Source of the DNA: Dipteris shenzhenensis
Lineage: Eukaryota; Polypodiophyta; Polypodiopsida; Gleicheniales
Reading direction: 5' to 3' (one strand)
DNA: 64,000 bases
Assembly: GCA_047967505.1 (NCBI GenBank)
Contig: CM106539.1
Part shown: one piece after another, positions 41,691-51,102 of the stretch
Layout of the letters: the number at the start of each line of letters is the position of its first letter
How positions within the stretch are numbered: position 1 is the first letter of the stretch
Made by a program: the position numbers and the translations under genes
The notes under the pieces: model-generated
What the model saw: only the letters and a program-made list of their open reading frames with translations
Told to the model about the DNA's origin: nothing
Databases searched by the model: none

Positions 41691-43225
41691 CTGGCAGTCA
41701 CAGCATGATCGCTCAGGCATATGCTGATGATTCATTCTTTACGCCAAAAAATACTCGGAGTGATCTGTCCATGATTATGCAGGCTCTTTCTACATATGAA
41801 TTGGCTGCTGGCCTTCGGGTAAATTTTTAGAAATCAAAATTGTTGCCGTTGCATGAACAGGAATGGCACAGTCTTCTGTGGCATGGGGAAATTATCCCCG
41901 CTTCTCAATTTATTCGACATCCTGGCTATCCTCTAGGTTGGGAACTCACCCGTTCCCAACAAACTGATTGAGTGTTGACAAAGTTGAGGGCAAAACTTGA
42001 ATATTGGAAGCTTGCAACTTGGCCACCGCATGTTCGTTGCGAATTGCACAATCCATTTTGATAGCATACATACAATTTTATCTGCCTCTCATTATGTTCA
42101 CTAAGGCAGAGCTGAATTCCTTTATGTCAGCTATAATGGAAATTTTCTGGTGTGCAAAAAATGGCAAGAAAAGTCTCAGATTACTCTCTATGCATCGTCT
42201 CTGTTCTCCAAAGATGCATGGGGGTCTGAACATTCTCAATATTCAAATGCATTTACTTGCTCACAGAGGAAAAATGATGTTGCAGTTTATGCAAGGAGAT
42301 CAGCCTTGGGCTTTCATGATCCGCTCTCTTATTATATATTCATACTTCTGCGTTTGGGCACTGGCAGCCTACTCAGTGGGATTTCATATTTGGCTCTATC
42401 CAAGGCAAGATCAGAGGCTGCCCTTTTGTTTCTCGCCTGCTTCTCGATTGGAAACATATCTTATCCCACTTGGAATGGCATGGTCGAGATTCTTTGTCGG
42501 GAAACTCTTTGTGGGCTGAGAATCTTTATTGGTCTAAAGTATTCCACCCTTCTTTGGCCATTCAAGAACCAAGACGTTCTTATTTTCTCTCCTTTAAAGG
42601 CATTACATCTGTGGCGGATGTACTTCAGGATGATGGCACACTTTTATCTTTTCCTATGGCTGCCAACAAATACGGTTTGGGAGCTCAATATCTTTATGGC
42701 ATAGGATTTCAGCAATGCTTCAACCGTTTTTGCCGGTACCTCGCTTGGAACTTCAGAATAGGCTTGAGGATCGGATTTTACGCTCTTCCTCCTCTTCAGC
42801 CCGTCCCTTGAAGCTCTCACATATCACAGTGCCATCACTGTATAAAGTGCTATTATTTCCGCCTTGGATTTCTGAAAGAGCAAATATTGTTTGGCATATG
42901 GATCGCCCACTAAAGTGGTGGAGAAAAAGGCTTCGTCTCCTTTGGCATTACAAACTCCCTCTTCAACAACAGCTTTTCCTTTGGCATGTCCTGCTTGGCA
43001 TTTTTCCATCCGGTCAGCTACTTGCACACAGACATATTGCTCCGGCTGTTTGTCACAGATGCTTACACCCTACTGAATCTATGCTTGCTGCACATCTTTT
43101 GGTTATGTCCACATACTTGTGACTTCATCGCTCTCATCCGACAGAGGCTTCGAGCAAGATTTCCTACTATTACATTTGGCAGGCTTTTCTGGTTGTTTGG
43201 TTTTCATCCAGCGAGACAAGGTTTT
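41691..43225 (+). mobile_element. LINE copy B2, 5' part (split by a gypsy insertion)
   Basis: It begins inside RT just before the catalytic motif (AQAYADDSFFTPKN near 41710) and runs through FWCAKNGKKSLRLLSMHRL, HLEWHGRDS, FKGITSVADVLQDD and the zf-RVT block (GQLLAHRHIAPAVCHRC) to FWLFGFHPARQ at 43225. There the chromovirus is inserted. Many frame changes and a stop near 41829 break it. The copy resumes at 50350. Confidence 0.85.
43221..43225. repeat. Left target-site duplication GTTTT
   Basis: GTTTT immediately precedes the TG of the 5' LTR and is repeated at 50350-50354 after the 3' LTR. In the uninterrupted LINE-B1 the site reads AGACAGGGATTTGACCTATT (41456-41475), so the two halves join there. 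Confidence 0.9.
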
Positions 43226-43538
43226 TGTAATGAAAGTGGGAAAAAGAAGGATTTTAAGGGGGAAATAGATGGGAGAATAGTAGGGGAAATGTGGGAACTG
43301 TGGGGGACTATATAAGTCAAACCAAAAGGATTGTAAGGGACTTTTTGATGTGACATCTAATCCTATCTACTCTCCCTCCTGCTACCTGCTGCCTACGCTC
43401 ACACTCTCTCTCTCTCCCTCTCTCTATTCCCTCAGCCTTCTCTCTCTTCCTTTCTCCTTCCCCTTCTCCTCTCTTCTCCTCCCTTCCTTTTGCTATTCTC
43501 TCCCCATCTCCAAATCTGGCCCTTCCCCCTTCTCTACA
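43226..43538 (+). repeat. Chromovirus 5' LTR (313 bp)
   Basis: It starts TGTAATGAAAGTGGG and ends CTTCTCTACA. A TATA box (ACTATATAAG, 43307-43316) sets a promoter, with transcription expected near 43340. The second half is a CT-rich tract (43395-43500). It differs from the 3' LTR at six positions: AAAG/AAGG, CAAACC/CAACCC, two G/A changes in CTGCTGCC, TGGCCC/TGCCCC and CTCTACA/CTCCACA. Confidence 0.95.
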
Positions 43539-43539
43539 T

Positions 43540-43551
43540 TGGTATCAGAGC
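43540..43551 (+). promoter_or_regulatory. Chromovirus primer-binding site
   Basis: TGGTATCAGAGC, matching the initiator Met-tRNA 3' end, two bases after the 5' LTR (one T spacer). Confidence 0.95.
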
Positions 43552-43714
43552 TCCGATCTCTGGCACCTTCGCTTCCCCTTCAACCCCTTATCTACATTGT
43601 TGGACGCCAGCATCACCAAGGGCTTCTTGTTCCCAAGACAGTACGTGACTGCCAGACAAATCGATTGTGAGCAGCCCGTCTGTTCAAGAGCTGCGCTATA
43701 AGGGTGTACCCAAC

Positions 43715-43930
43715 GGTCTCGATCTGCAGCCCATCCTTGCTTAGGCCCTCAGTTCGTCAGCCGCCATAACCTGCCATGCACGGGTTTACCCAATGATCTC
43801 GATCTACAACCCATCCGTCGCTCAAGCCCTTAGCTCGTCAGCCGCCATAGCCTGCATCTCTAGCATTGTTGCCCATCCGTCGCTCAGGCCCTCAGCCCGT
43901 CAGCCGCCAAAGCCCGTCACCATCCTGGCG
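43715..43930. repeat. Leader minisatellite, three copies
   Basis: The segment CCCATCC.T.GCT.A.GCCCT.AG..CGTCAGCCGCC recurs at about 43729, 43809 and 43870 in the untranslated leader. It is GC-rich and has no clear function. Confidence 0.8.
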
Positions 43931-44039
43931 TCGTGCCTGCAACCCGTCACCATCTTGGCGCCCACGTCGCGCTCGTGCCTTCTCCGCCCGTGCCGTTGAC
44001 GTCGCCTTTCGTCGGCGTTGCGTTGCTGGAGACCTTAGC

Positions 44040-44180
44040 AGTTGCTAAGGTTCAGCTAGTTGGGGTTTAGGTTGGGTTGGTTAGCTACTTGGGTTTGGTT
44101 GGTTAGGTTAGTTTAGGTTTGGTTAGGTCTAGTTAGGTTAGTGATTGGATAAGGTTGGGTTTAGTCAGTTTGGTTTAGTT
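44040..44180. repeat. Degenerate GGTTAGG/GGTTTAGG tract in the leader
   Basis: Twelve or more overlapping variants of GGTTAG, GGTTTAG and TTGGGTT. It superficially resembles plant telomere repeat TTTAGGG but never has two perfect units in a row. Confidence 0.7.
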
Positions 44181-44437
44181 GAGACTACCCTAGGTGTCTT
44201 AGTTGTCCTAAGCTCCACACACAAAAAAAAAAAAAAAAGCCCTCTTATAGGGTACTCCTACAGCCCTATTCTGGGCCTTTCTAAGCCACCTTCGTGGCTT
44301 ATTTTGAGCCCCGTTTCCAGCCTCTTCACCGAGCTTTCTTCGAACCTCTTCAACGACTGCATTTGAGCCTCTTTACTGACACCTCTCGAGCCTCTACATC
44401 GAGCCTTCGACACTTGGCACATTTTCCTCGTGTCACT

Positions 44438-45990
44438 CATGGCACCCAAACGTGCACCCCGGTCGGATGAGTCATCTCAGCACGGTGACGATGTTGCTCA
44501 GCAGGAGCAGATGCCGGTCCCAGAGGGTGCATCCCCTTCACAGCCAGTTTCTGCTATGCCTACCGACACAGTTTCTAGATGCATTGGCCTCGATGCTTCA
44601 AGGGTCTTTTCAGCAGATGGGTCAGCAGTTGGGGCAGCAGCTCACCACTGCTATGGCTATGCACGATACAACTATCACCCAGATGGGTAAGAACCTTGGG
44701 CAACAGATCACTACCGCCATCAGTATGCACGATAAGGGTAAACAGCCCGCACCCCAGCACGGGGATCAGTCGGATAGCCAGGGTGATTTTCCTGACCCAC
44801 ACAGGGGATTTATGGCTGATGGCTGTCGCACTTATGATGTTGGTTCTATGCATGCACCCCAGCATGGGGATTATGTTGATTTTGGTGATGCCTTGCCCAT
44901 GCCGCCGAGCACTTCTCTTATTGATTCCAGGCCTCCATTTGGCTCGCATATTTCATTGGCTGAGCCGTCCATTTTGGGCCGGCCCATTGGCACATTTTTG
45001 CCAACGGCGAGCATGCCTGGATTGGGTGTTGGGTTTCAGGGCAATTGGGAGAGGGGCCAATCCTCTTCTCAACCTTTTTCTATGCCACCCACCCACCGAA
45101 ATGTTATGGCAGGCAGACTCAGCAGGGATTGCATGCTTCGATGACACCTCCTGTTAATACATTCAGTCAGACTCAGCCTGCGTATCAGGGAGGTAATGCT
45201 TTCAGTCAGACGCACTTTATGCATCAGGGGAGTCGTTCTCCTAACTAGCATGATGCTGGAAGTGGGCAGCATGCAAACATGGATGATTTGCTTTCAGATG
45301 CCTTACGTTCATATAGGGCTTTGCCTGAGGATGTTCGTAATGAGATGCCCTTTTCACAGTATGTGAGCTTCAAGCGTGAGTATGCTGGTAGTCACTATAG
45401 GAATAACGCAGCCAAAGATGTGAAAGATAAAATCTCTGTGCATAAGTTTAAGGGTGACACTCGCACTCCCAATGAGTTGGAGGAGTGGCTCACGAAGCTT
45501 GAAGATTATTTCCGCTTCTACCCTAAGAATGATGAGGAGAGGATCATTTTTGCTGGCATGCATTTACAGAATTATGCACATACATGGTGGCGTTACATGC
45601 GAGAGTCACCTCAGAAGCCTACCACCTGGAAACAGTTCAAGGAGCTTATGGTCACGACCTTCGTCTCGGCCCTGATCCTTGAATAGTACCTTGCTCAATT
45701 CTATGCACTGTCACAAACAGGTACGGTCCAGGAGTACTTGCAGCGTTTTTGGAGACTTTCTTTGTTTGTACAGGATATTTCTGAGAAAGGGAAGTTGCTG
45801 CGTTTTATACAAGGCTTAGATCCCTCTCTAGCTGCTGATGTGAGAGCTCACAATCCTCTAACCATTGAGCGAGCAGCCCAGCTTGCTGAGGTGTTTGAGC
45901 CAAAATATGCTGGCAAGTACAAGCATGTGTCACATAGCTTCTATGGTACTGCTTATGATGCTGACAGGAAGACAAATTCTGCATTGGATT
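44438..45990 (+). pseudogene. Chromovirus gag, broken
   Basis: The likely start is the ATG at 44439 (MAPKRAPRSDESSQHGDD). A frame change near 44575 leads into LDALASMLQGSFQQMGQQLG and a duplicated QMG..LGQQ(L/I)TTA motif. A second change near 45110 leads to a Gln/Ser-rich stretch and a stop (45246). The capsid follows: FKGDTRTPNELEEWLTKLED, MHLQNYAHTWWRYM, and after a TAG at 45684, GTVQEYLQRFWRL and FIQGLDPSLAADV. That is the retrotransposon gag fold (WL...E.YF, A..WW, Y...F..L). The frame changes again near 45985. Confidence 0.85.
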
Positions 45991-46953
45991 GATAAGAAAC
46001 CAGCAGCTGCTTCCTTCCCACGATATCCAACGGTTTCTGGAAGTAAGATGCCATATGCAAAGCCATACAAGCCCATGGATGCAAAGACAGGTGTCAAACC
46101 CAGCGCTGGTTTTGGCAAATCAGAAGTTAAACAACATTCCAGAGCCATAATGGACAATAGGAAGAAGGCAAATTTATGCTCTAGGTGTGGAGAGAAATGG
46201 ACACCTGAGCACCGAGATGTGTGCAAAATGAAGAATGTCAGCTCAGCCAAACTCAGCATGATAAGTGAATTATCTGATGATGATGAAGTGGCTGATGTAG
46301 CAGACCCCCATGATGTCTCTCATGAGGAATTAACAGGAGTTCATGATGTAGATGAGTCTCCTGACACAGATGCCACAAAGGGGACTGTTTTTCCTTTTGA
46401 TCCGGGTGGGGCTATTGAGCAAACCACTCATGTGATGCATGAGATTGATATTCAGCCTACATGTAGCAGGAAAGGCCGTAAGCCAACACTCTCTGTGTTG
46501 GAGCATCAACCTACAATGCCTTTTCCTGTCAGAGGTGATGCTAATGGTAATGTTCCTGTGGATGATGAACAGATTTATTGGGATGCCCAGTCTACACTGT
46601 ATACCATCTCACTACATGCCTTGATGGGTGCCAAAAGTGCTGACACAATCAGGTTGAAGGGAATGATTAATGGCAGATCTGTCCATGTATTGGTAGACAG
46701 TGGTAGCACTCACAGTTTCATTAATTGTAGAACACTGCAAAGATTGGGATTAGTTGCTCCAGAGATAGACCATGGTCTGAAAGTGGAGATCGCGAATGGA
46801 CAGCACATGATCAGCAGACATTGTTGCCAGGATGCCAGGATCAAGTTTTCTGATCATTATGAGTTTGCAGGTGATCTTTTGGCATTGGATATGGGACCCA
46901 TAGATGCTGTCCTGGGTTGTGATTGGCTGAATCCCTGGGGAAAATCAGTATAG
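45991..46953 (+). CDS. Chromovirus nucleocapsid zinc motif and aspartic protease, open block
   Basis: The block first carries a Lys-rich stretch and a zinc knuckle [16 protein letters not shown] (C-x2-C-x7-H-x3-C, the form usual before plant gypsy proteases) near 46180-46228. A long acidic linker follows, then the protease at about 46660-46930: [18 protein letters not shown] (D-S-G-S-T active site), IANGQ and [16 protein letters not shown] frame change near 46945 separates it from the RT. The protease itself looks intact; it would mature gag-pol in virus-like particles. Confidence 0.85.
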   Translation, partial: DKKPAAASFPRYPTVSGSKMPYAKPYKPMDAKTGVKPSAGFGKSEVKQHSRAIMDNRKKANLCSRCGEKWTPEHRDVCKMKNVSSAKLSMISELSDDDEVADVADPHDVSHEELTGVHDVDESPDTDATKGTVFPFDPGGAIEQTTHVMHEIDIQPTCSRKGRKPTLSVLEHQPTMPFPVRGDANGNVPVDDEQIYWDAQSTLYTISLHALMGAKSADTIRLKGMINGRSVHVLVDSGSTHSFINCRTLQRLGLVAPEIDHGLKVEIANGQHMISRHCCQDARIKFSDHYEFAGDLLALDMGPIDAVLGCDWLNPWGKSV

Positions 46954-47531
46954 ATTTGAATGCTTTATCTCTTGAGTTTTGCCACAAAGGTAGAACTGTT
47001 ACATTGCAGGGCATTGTGAATCAGAAATTGCAGGTCATTTCAGCAAGGCAGCTAGCTAGGGAGCTCAAGAACGAAAGTGCCATTTGTGCATTGAATGTCT
47101 CTGTACCTCAGGAGGGTGGTATTCCCCATGTGGATAATTGTGAAATGCAGAAATTGCTCTTAGAATTTGGGGATGTGTTTGCTGATATGCCATCTCAGTT
47201 GCCCCCAAAAAGAGATGTTGATCATGCCATAGTCCTGGAACATGGTAGTAAACCAATAAACAAGGCCCCGTACCGACTCTCTAAGGTTGAACGGGAAGAA
47301 GTGGCAACACAGGTGCAAGATTTGCTTCAGAAAAACTTCATTGCTCATAGCACCTCGCCATTTGCATCTCCAGTACTCCTGGTGAAAAAGAAGGATGGCT
47401 CTTTTCGTATGTGCATTGATTACAGAGAATTGAATAAGACCACCATTAAGAACAGGTTTCCTATTCCCAGGATTGATGACCTGCTGTGGATGAACTCAAG
47501 GGTGCTCAGTATTTCACGAAGATTGATTTGA
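46923..47531 (+). CDS. Chromovirus RT, N-terminal part, open block
   Basis: Pol linker [20 protein letters not shown] then [20 protein letters not shown], followed by the start of [42 protein letters not shown] and [11 protein letters not shown] single-base frame change near 47490 separates it from the rest of RT, which continues in the next block (overlap 47486-47531). Confidence 0.9.
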   Translation: MAESLGKISIDLNALSLEFCHKGRTVTLQGIVNQKLQVISARQLARELKNESAICALNVSVPQEGGIPHVDNCEMQKLLLEFGDVFADMPSQLPPKRDVDHAIVLEHGSKPINKAPYRLSKVEREEVATQVQDLLQKNFIAHSTSPFASPVLLVKKKDGSFRMCIDYRELNKTTIKNRFPIPRIDDLLWMNSRVLSISRRLI

Positions 47532-48547
47532 GGTCAGGTTACCATCAGATCAGGATGAAAGAGGGTGATGAGCATAAGACTGCCTTTCATACAGAAAGAG
47601 GATTATATGAGTTCAAGGTGATGCCTTTTGGTTTGACTAATGCACCAGCCACCTTCCAGGCACTCATGAACAAGATCTTACACCACCTTCTTTTCAAATG
47701 TGTGCTGGTATTTTTCGATGACATTCTCATTTATAGTAAGGATGCACAGGAACACATTGACCATGTCCGACAAGTGCTAGAAATCTTGAGAATGCATCAG
47801 CTTTATGCCAAGGCCAGCAAGTGCATATTTATGGCAGAGGAGGTTGAATATCTTGGTCATGTTGTAAGCAGGCACGGAATCAGGGTAGACCCAGCTAAGG
47901 TGAAATGCATTAAGGAGTGGCCGCAGCCACAAAATACCATGCAGCTCAGAGGTTTCTTGGGTCTTGCTTCTTTTTACAGGAGATTCATTAGGCACTTCGC
48001 CAAAAGGGCTGCCCCTCTCACTGATTTGCTGAAAAAGGATGCCTTCCAATGGTCAGAAGCAGCACAACTCAGCTTTGATAACCTCAAGGATGCCCTTAGC
48101 AATGCACCTGTATTGGTGTGCCCTGATTTCTCACGGTCTTTCATTATTGAGACGGATGCCAGTGGCAAAGGTTTAGGGGCTGTCCTAAAACAAGAGCATG
48201 GTGTGATTGCTTTTGAGAGCAGGAAGTTTAATGCCAGAGAAATGAATTATCATGTTTATGATCAAGAGATGCTGGCAATCTTGCATGCTTTTGCAAAATG
48301 GCACCACTACCTATACGGTAGCAAGATTAAGGTCAAAACAGATCATAGGACACTCAAGTACTTCTTAACGCAGCCTAATTTATCCATGAAGCAGAAGAGA
48401 TGGCTGGCGCAGTTCAGTCCTATGATTTTCACATTGAATATAGAAAGGGGAAAGAGAATGTGGTTGCTGATGCTTGTCCAGGATGTGGTCATGCAAACTG
48501 TCTGCCATTTCCACGCTTCATCAGGAGTGGATACTTGGGATTCATGA
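47486..48547 (+). CDS. Chromovirus RT catalytic core and RNase H, open block
   Basis: RT palm: [13 protein letters not shown] (first catalytic Asp), [30 protein letters not shown], and the catalytic [10 protein letters not shown] near 47710-47740 (DD present; F in place of the usual V/I before it). The thumb ([19 protein letters not shown]) and the RNase H domain ([44 protein letters not shown]) follow. True coding ends near 48410 (QKRWLAQF); after that the correct frame shifts twice ([11 protein letters not shown], then [15 protein letters not shown]) and the remaining tail of this block is out of frame. Confidence 0.9.
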   Translation: MDELKGAQYFTKIDLRSGYHQIRMKEGDEHKTAFHTERGLYEFKVMPFGLTNAPATFQALMNKILHHLLFKCVLVFFDDILIYSKDAQEHIDHVRQVLEILRMHQLYAKASKCIFMAEEVEYLGHVVSRHGIRVDPAKVKCIKEWPQPQNTMQLRGFLGLASFYRRFIRHFAKRAAPLTDLLKKDAFQWSEAAQLSFDNLKDALSNAPVLVCPDFSRSFIIETDASGKGLGAVLKQEHGVIAFESRKFNAREMNYHVYDQEMLAILHAFAKWHHYLYGSKIKVKTDHRTLKYFLTQPNLSMKQKRWLAQFSPMIFTLNIERGKRMWLLMLVQDVVMQTVCHFHASSGVDTWDS

Positions 48548-49958
48548 GGAATACATGCAAAATTCTGATGCAGCTCCTATTTTTGTGGAGTTACAGAGTC
48601 CGTCCAGCCAAGGACATGTTCGATTTCAGCTCCGCAACGGACTGTTATGGTGCAGGGACAGAATTTATCTTGTGCCAGACTCCAAGTACAGGTTGATGGT
48701 ATTACAAGAAATGCACTCATCCCCTATGTCAGGACATACGGGTATCACAAAAACATATGAAAAAGTCAAGGAGAGCTTTATTTGGGATGGTTTGTGGCGA
48801 GATGTGGTTAAGTTTGTCAGTGAATGTTTGCCCTGCCAACAAAATAAAGTGGACAGCCGGTTACCCGCAGGCCTTCTGCAACCGCTACCCATTCCTGAAG
48901 GCAAATGGACTCACATTGCCATGGACTTCATTACAGGCTTGCCTTCTACACATAAGGGTTGGGATAGCATATTTGTGGTGGTTGACAGGATGACTAAGCA
49001 GGCCCATTTCATACCGACTAAAACTCGGTACTCCGCTTCACAGGTTGCCTGGCAATTCATTGAGTATGTGTTCAAGCACCATGGTTTTCCTCAGGAGATT
49101 GTCAGTGACAGGGATGCTAAATTTATGGGTCACTTTTGGCAAGAGTTATTCACTGCAGTTGGTACTTCCCTTGTGCCTAGTACTGCTTATCATCCACAGA
49201 CGGATGGACAATCAGAGAGGGTGAACAAGTGGTTGGAGGAGTATCTAAGGCATTACTGTCATGACACGCAGAAGTCTTGGGACAAATGGTTAGCATTGGC
49301 TGAATTTTGCTACAACAGCACCAAACACCTCTCTATTGGCATGAGTCCATTCGAGGCTATGTATGGATGCAAAGTGGGAATGCCTTCCAGGGTTGCAGAC
49401 TTGGCTGTGAAAAATCAGCAAGCAAGGAATGATTTGGAGAGTATGAATGCCCTTCTGCAGTTGGCTAAGAGGAATATGCAAGATGCCCAAGCCAAGCAGA
49501 AGAAGTATGCGGATGAACAAAGGAGGTACTTATCTTTTGAAGAAGGGGATTATGTGCATTTACGTCTCCATAAGAATCGATATTCCTCGCTGAAAGGTAA
49601 TACCAACACAAAGCTTGCCCACAGGTATTATGGCCCCTACAAAATCATCCGCAAGGTTGGGCAGGTAGCATATCAGTTGGAACTACCGAGTACCTCCAAG
49701 ATCCATAATGTTTTCCATGTATCCTTGCTGAAACCACATGTCGGAAAGCATGTCCAGGTTCTTCCTGAGCTGCCTCCTATGGATGAAGAGGGCCACATAA
49801 TCTATGTGCCGGAGCAAATCAAGGGCTTCAGAGATCATGTACTCAGGAACAAAGCCTACACAGAATACCTCATCAAATGGAAAGGTTTAACGGAAGATGA
49901 GAATTCTTGGCAACCTGAGAGCATTGTGCAGGACTACCCCTATCTCCTACAGAGCTGA
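48474..49958 (+). CDS. Chromovirus integrase with chromodomain, open block
   Basis: An open frame of 494 codons, apparently intact. The zinc-binding domain is H-x-H (HSSPMSGHTGITKTYEKV) with CLPCQQNK. The DDE core shows Asp in AMDFITGLPS, Asp in VSDRDAKFMG and Glu in HPQTDGQSERVNKW. It continues with the GPF/GPY module (RYYGPYKIIRKVGQVAYQLE) and ends in a chromodomain (KAYTEYLIKWKGLTEDENSW, ESIVQDYP) that in chromoviruses binds modified histone H3 tails and directs insertion. It lacks its own start, being the last part of gag-pol. The stop is at 49956-49958. Confidence 0.95.
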   Translation: MSRMWSCKLSAISTLHQEWILGIHEEYMQNSDAAPIFVELQSPSSQGHVRFQLRNGLLWCRDRIYLVPDSKYRLMVLQEMHSSPMSGHTGITKTYEKVKESFIWDGLWRDVVKFVSECLPCQQNKVDSRLPAGLLQPLPIPEGKWTHIAMDFITGLPSTHKGWDSIFVVVDRMTKQAHFIPTKTRYSASQVAWQFIEYVFKHHGFPQEIVSDRDAKFMGHFWQELFTAVGTSLVPSTAYHPQTDGQSERVNKWLEEYLRHYCHDTQKSWDKWLALAEFCYNSTKHLSIGMSPFEAMYGCKVGMPSRVADLAVKNQQARNDLESMNALLQLAKRNMQDAQAKQKKYADEQRRYLSFEEGDYVHLRLHKNRYSSLKGNTNTKLAHRYYGPYKIIRKVGQVAYQLELPSTSKIHNVFHVSLLKPHVGKHVQVLPELPPMDEEGHIIYVPEQIKGFRDHVLRNKAYTEYLIKWKGLTEDENSWQPESIVQDYPYLLQS

Positions 49959-50019
49959 TCAGTTTCTGTTGTATCCTTCTCATCCAGGGCAACCTCTTGG
50001 GAATTTTGAGGGCGAAATT

Positions 50020-50036
50020 CTTTGGGAAGGGATGGC
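50020..50036 (+). promoter_or_regulatory. Chromovirus polypurine tract
   Basis: CTTTGGGAAGGGATGGC directly before the TG of the 3' LTR. It primes plus-strand DNA synthesis. The last bases are not pure purine, so the exact primer is approximate. Confidence 0.7.
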
Positions 50037-50349
50037 TGTAATGAAGGTGGGAAAAAGAAGGATTTTAAGGGGGAAATAGATGGGAGAATAGTAGGGGAAA
50101 TGTGGGAACTGTGGGGGACTATATAAGTCAACCCAAAAGGATTGTAAGGGACTTTTTGATGTGACATCTAATCCTATCTACTCTCCCTCCTGCTACCTAC
50201 TACCTACGCTCACACTCTCTCTCTCTCCCTCTCTCTATTCCCTCAGCCTTCTCTCTCTTCCTTTCTCCTTCCCCTTCTCCTCTCTTCTCCTCCCTTCCTT
50301 TTGCTATTCTCTCCCCATCTCCAAATCTGCCCCTTCCCCCTTCTCCACA
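50037..50349 (+). repeat. Chromovirus 3' LTR (313 bp)
   Basis: It starts TGTAATGAAGGTGGG and ends CTTCTCCACA, followed by the duplication GTTTT (50350-50354). Its length equals the 5' LTR, and it differs at six positions. Confidence 0.95.
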
Positions 50350-50459
50350 GTTTTGACTTATTTTTTGTATGGGTACGCTACTGGGCACTATGGATTTTAT
50401 GGATGGACAGAATGTAATTATTCCATAGAAATAAAAGATTTCTTCTCACAAAAAAAAAA
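50350..50459 (+). mobile_element. LINE copy B2, 3' part after the gypsy insertion
   Basis: It resumes with GTTTTGACTTATTTTTTGTA, matching LINE-B1 at 41466, and continues to GGATGGACAGAA. It then jumps to a short 3' end (ATAAAAGATTTCTTCTCAC) and ten A's (50450-50459); about 250 bp present in B1 are missing. With 41691-43225 it forms one copy. Confidence 0.85.

Positions 50460-50523
<64 letters not shown>
50460..50523. repeat. (GT)n tract between LINE B2 and LINE C
   Basis: GTAT then about 29 GT units, between the A-tail of B2 and the inverted end of the next LINE. Read on the minus strand it gives false His-Thr peptides. Confidence 0.95.
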
Positions 50524-50526
<3 letters not shown>

Positions 50527-51061
50527 CGGATTCCCAAAATATCTCATGTTGTGATCCTGCCATATGGTCCAAAGAGCCCAATATCTGACCCAGTACAAAA
50601 ATAAAGAGTAATGGACCAAGGTTGTAGGAAGTCTGCCAAAAAGCCAAAAATGATTCCCAAAAGGAGAGTTAGGGAAACGAAGGCGAACCAACATGGAAAT
50701 TTTGCATATGAAGGTCTTAGTGCTGGAGCACATCCAAAACAAATGAGGCACCGTTTCAGAAGGGGCCATGCATCGAAGACAAGAAGCAGATGCAATCCTT
50801 CGTTGAGCCAGAGTGACCCCCACGGATAAGGTTCCTGTAAGACAACGCCATAGGATAAGGTTCTTGCAATCTTATGAATATTTCAGACTCTCCCTACGGC
50901 AATCTATCTATGATGCTTGCCATCAAGGAGATCTTCCTCAATCATGCCTGGAAATAGTTTCTCTTTGCTTTTGATTTCCTGTTGAGGCTCTCTGTTTTTT
51001 TGAGACCCTCATGTAAATCTTGCTGATAATATACCTCTCATGGATTTACCAAAAAAAAAAA
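50524..51061 (+). mobile_element. LINE copy C with 5' inversion (twin priming)
   Basis: The 3' part (about 50850-51061) is in plus orientation: the end of ORF2 (LRQSIYDACHQGDLPQSC to a stop near 50990), a 3' UTR and 11 A's (51051-51061). The 5' part (50524 to about 50845) is inverted: on the minus strand it encodes the preceding zf-RVT region (GVTLAQRRIASASCLRCMAP, ETVPHLFW, PFGNHFWLFG). GGATAAGGTTC occurs at both sides of the switch (50825 and 50853). This is the hallmark of twin-primed L1 insertion. Its 3' UTR differs from subfamilies A and B, so it is a third subfamily. Confidence 0.85.
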
Positions 51062-51102
51062 GTGTGTGTGTGTGTGTGTGTGGTATGTGTGTGTGTGTGT
51101 GT
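51062..51102. repeat. GT tract between LINE C and LINE A3
   Basis: GTGTGTG...GGTATGTGTG...GTGAGAC. The 3' edge merges with the LINE sequence, which in A2 naturally reads TTGTGTGAGACGATGG at 39176-39191, so the truncation point sits in GT-rich microhomology. Confidence 0.9.

Larger units (their letters stand above)
43226..50349 (+). mobile_element. Near-complete Ty3/gypsy chromovirus inserted in LINE-B2
   Basis: The element is 7124 bp. It has a 313-bp 5' LTR, a primer-binding site, a 0.9-kb leader, gag, protease, RT, RNase H, integrase with a C-terminal chromodomain, a polypurine tract and a 313-bp 3' LTR, flanked by a 5-bp duplication GTTTT. By eye the LTRs differ at 6 of 313 positions (about 98% identical), so this is the youngest large insertion in the window. 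Coding sequence is nevertheless broken by about seven frame changes and two in-frame stops, a number in keeping with neutral decay over the same time. The chromodomain places it among chromoviruses; Tekay or Galadriel-like is a guess. Confidence 0.95.

Noticed and set aside
44040-44180. Interstitial telomere repeat
   Set aside because: GGTTAGG/GGTTTAGG variants never form two consecutive perfect TTTAGGG units, and the tract lies in the chromovirus leader.
50378-50823. His-Thr repeat proteins on the minus strand
   Set aside because: Translation of the GT microsatellite. Only the upstream part (about 50530-50823) is real LINE sequence, in an inverted segment.
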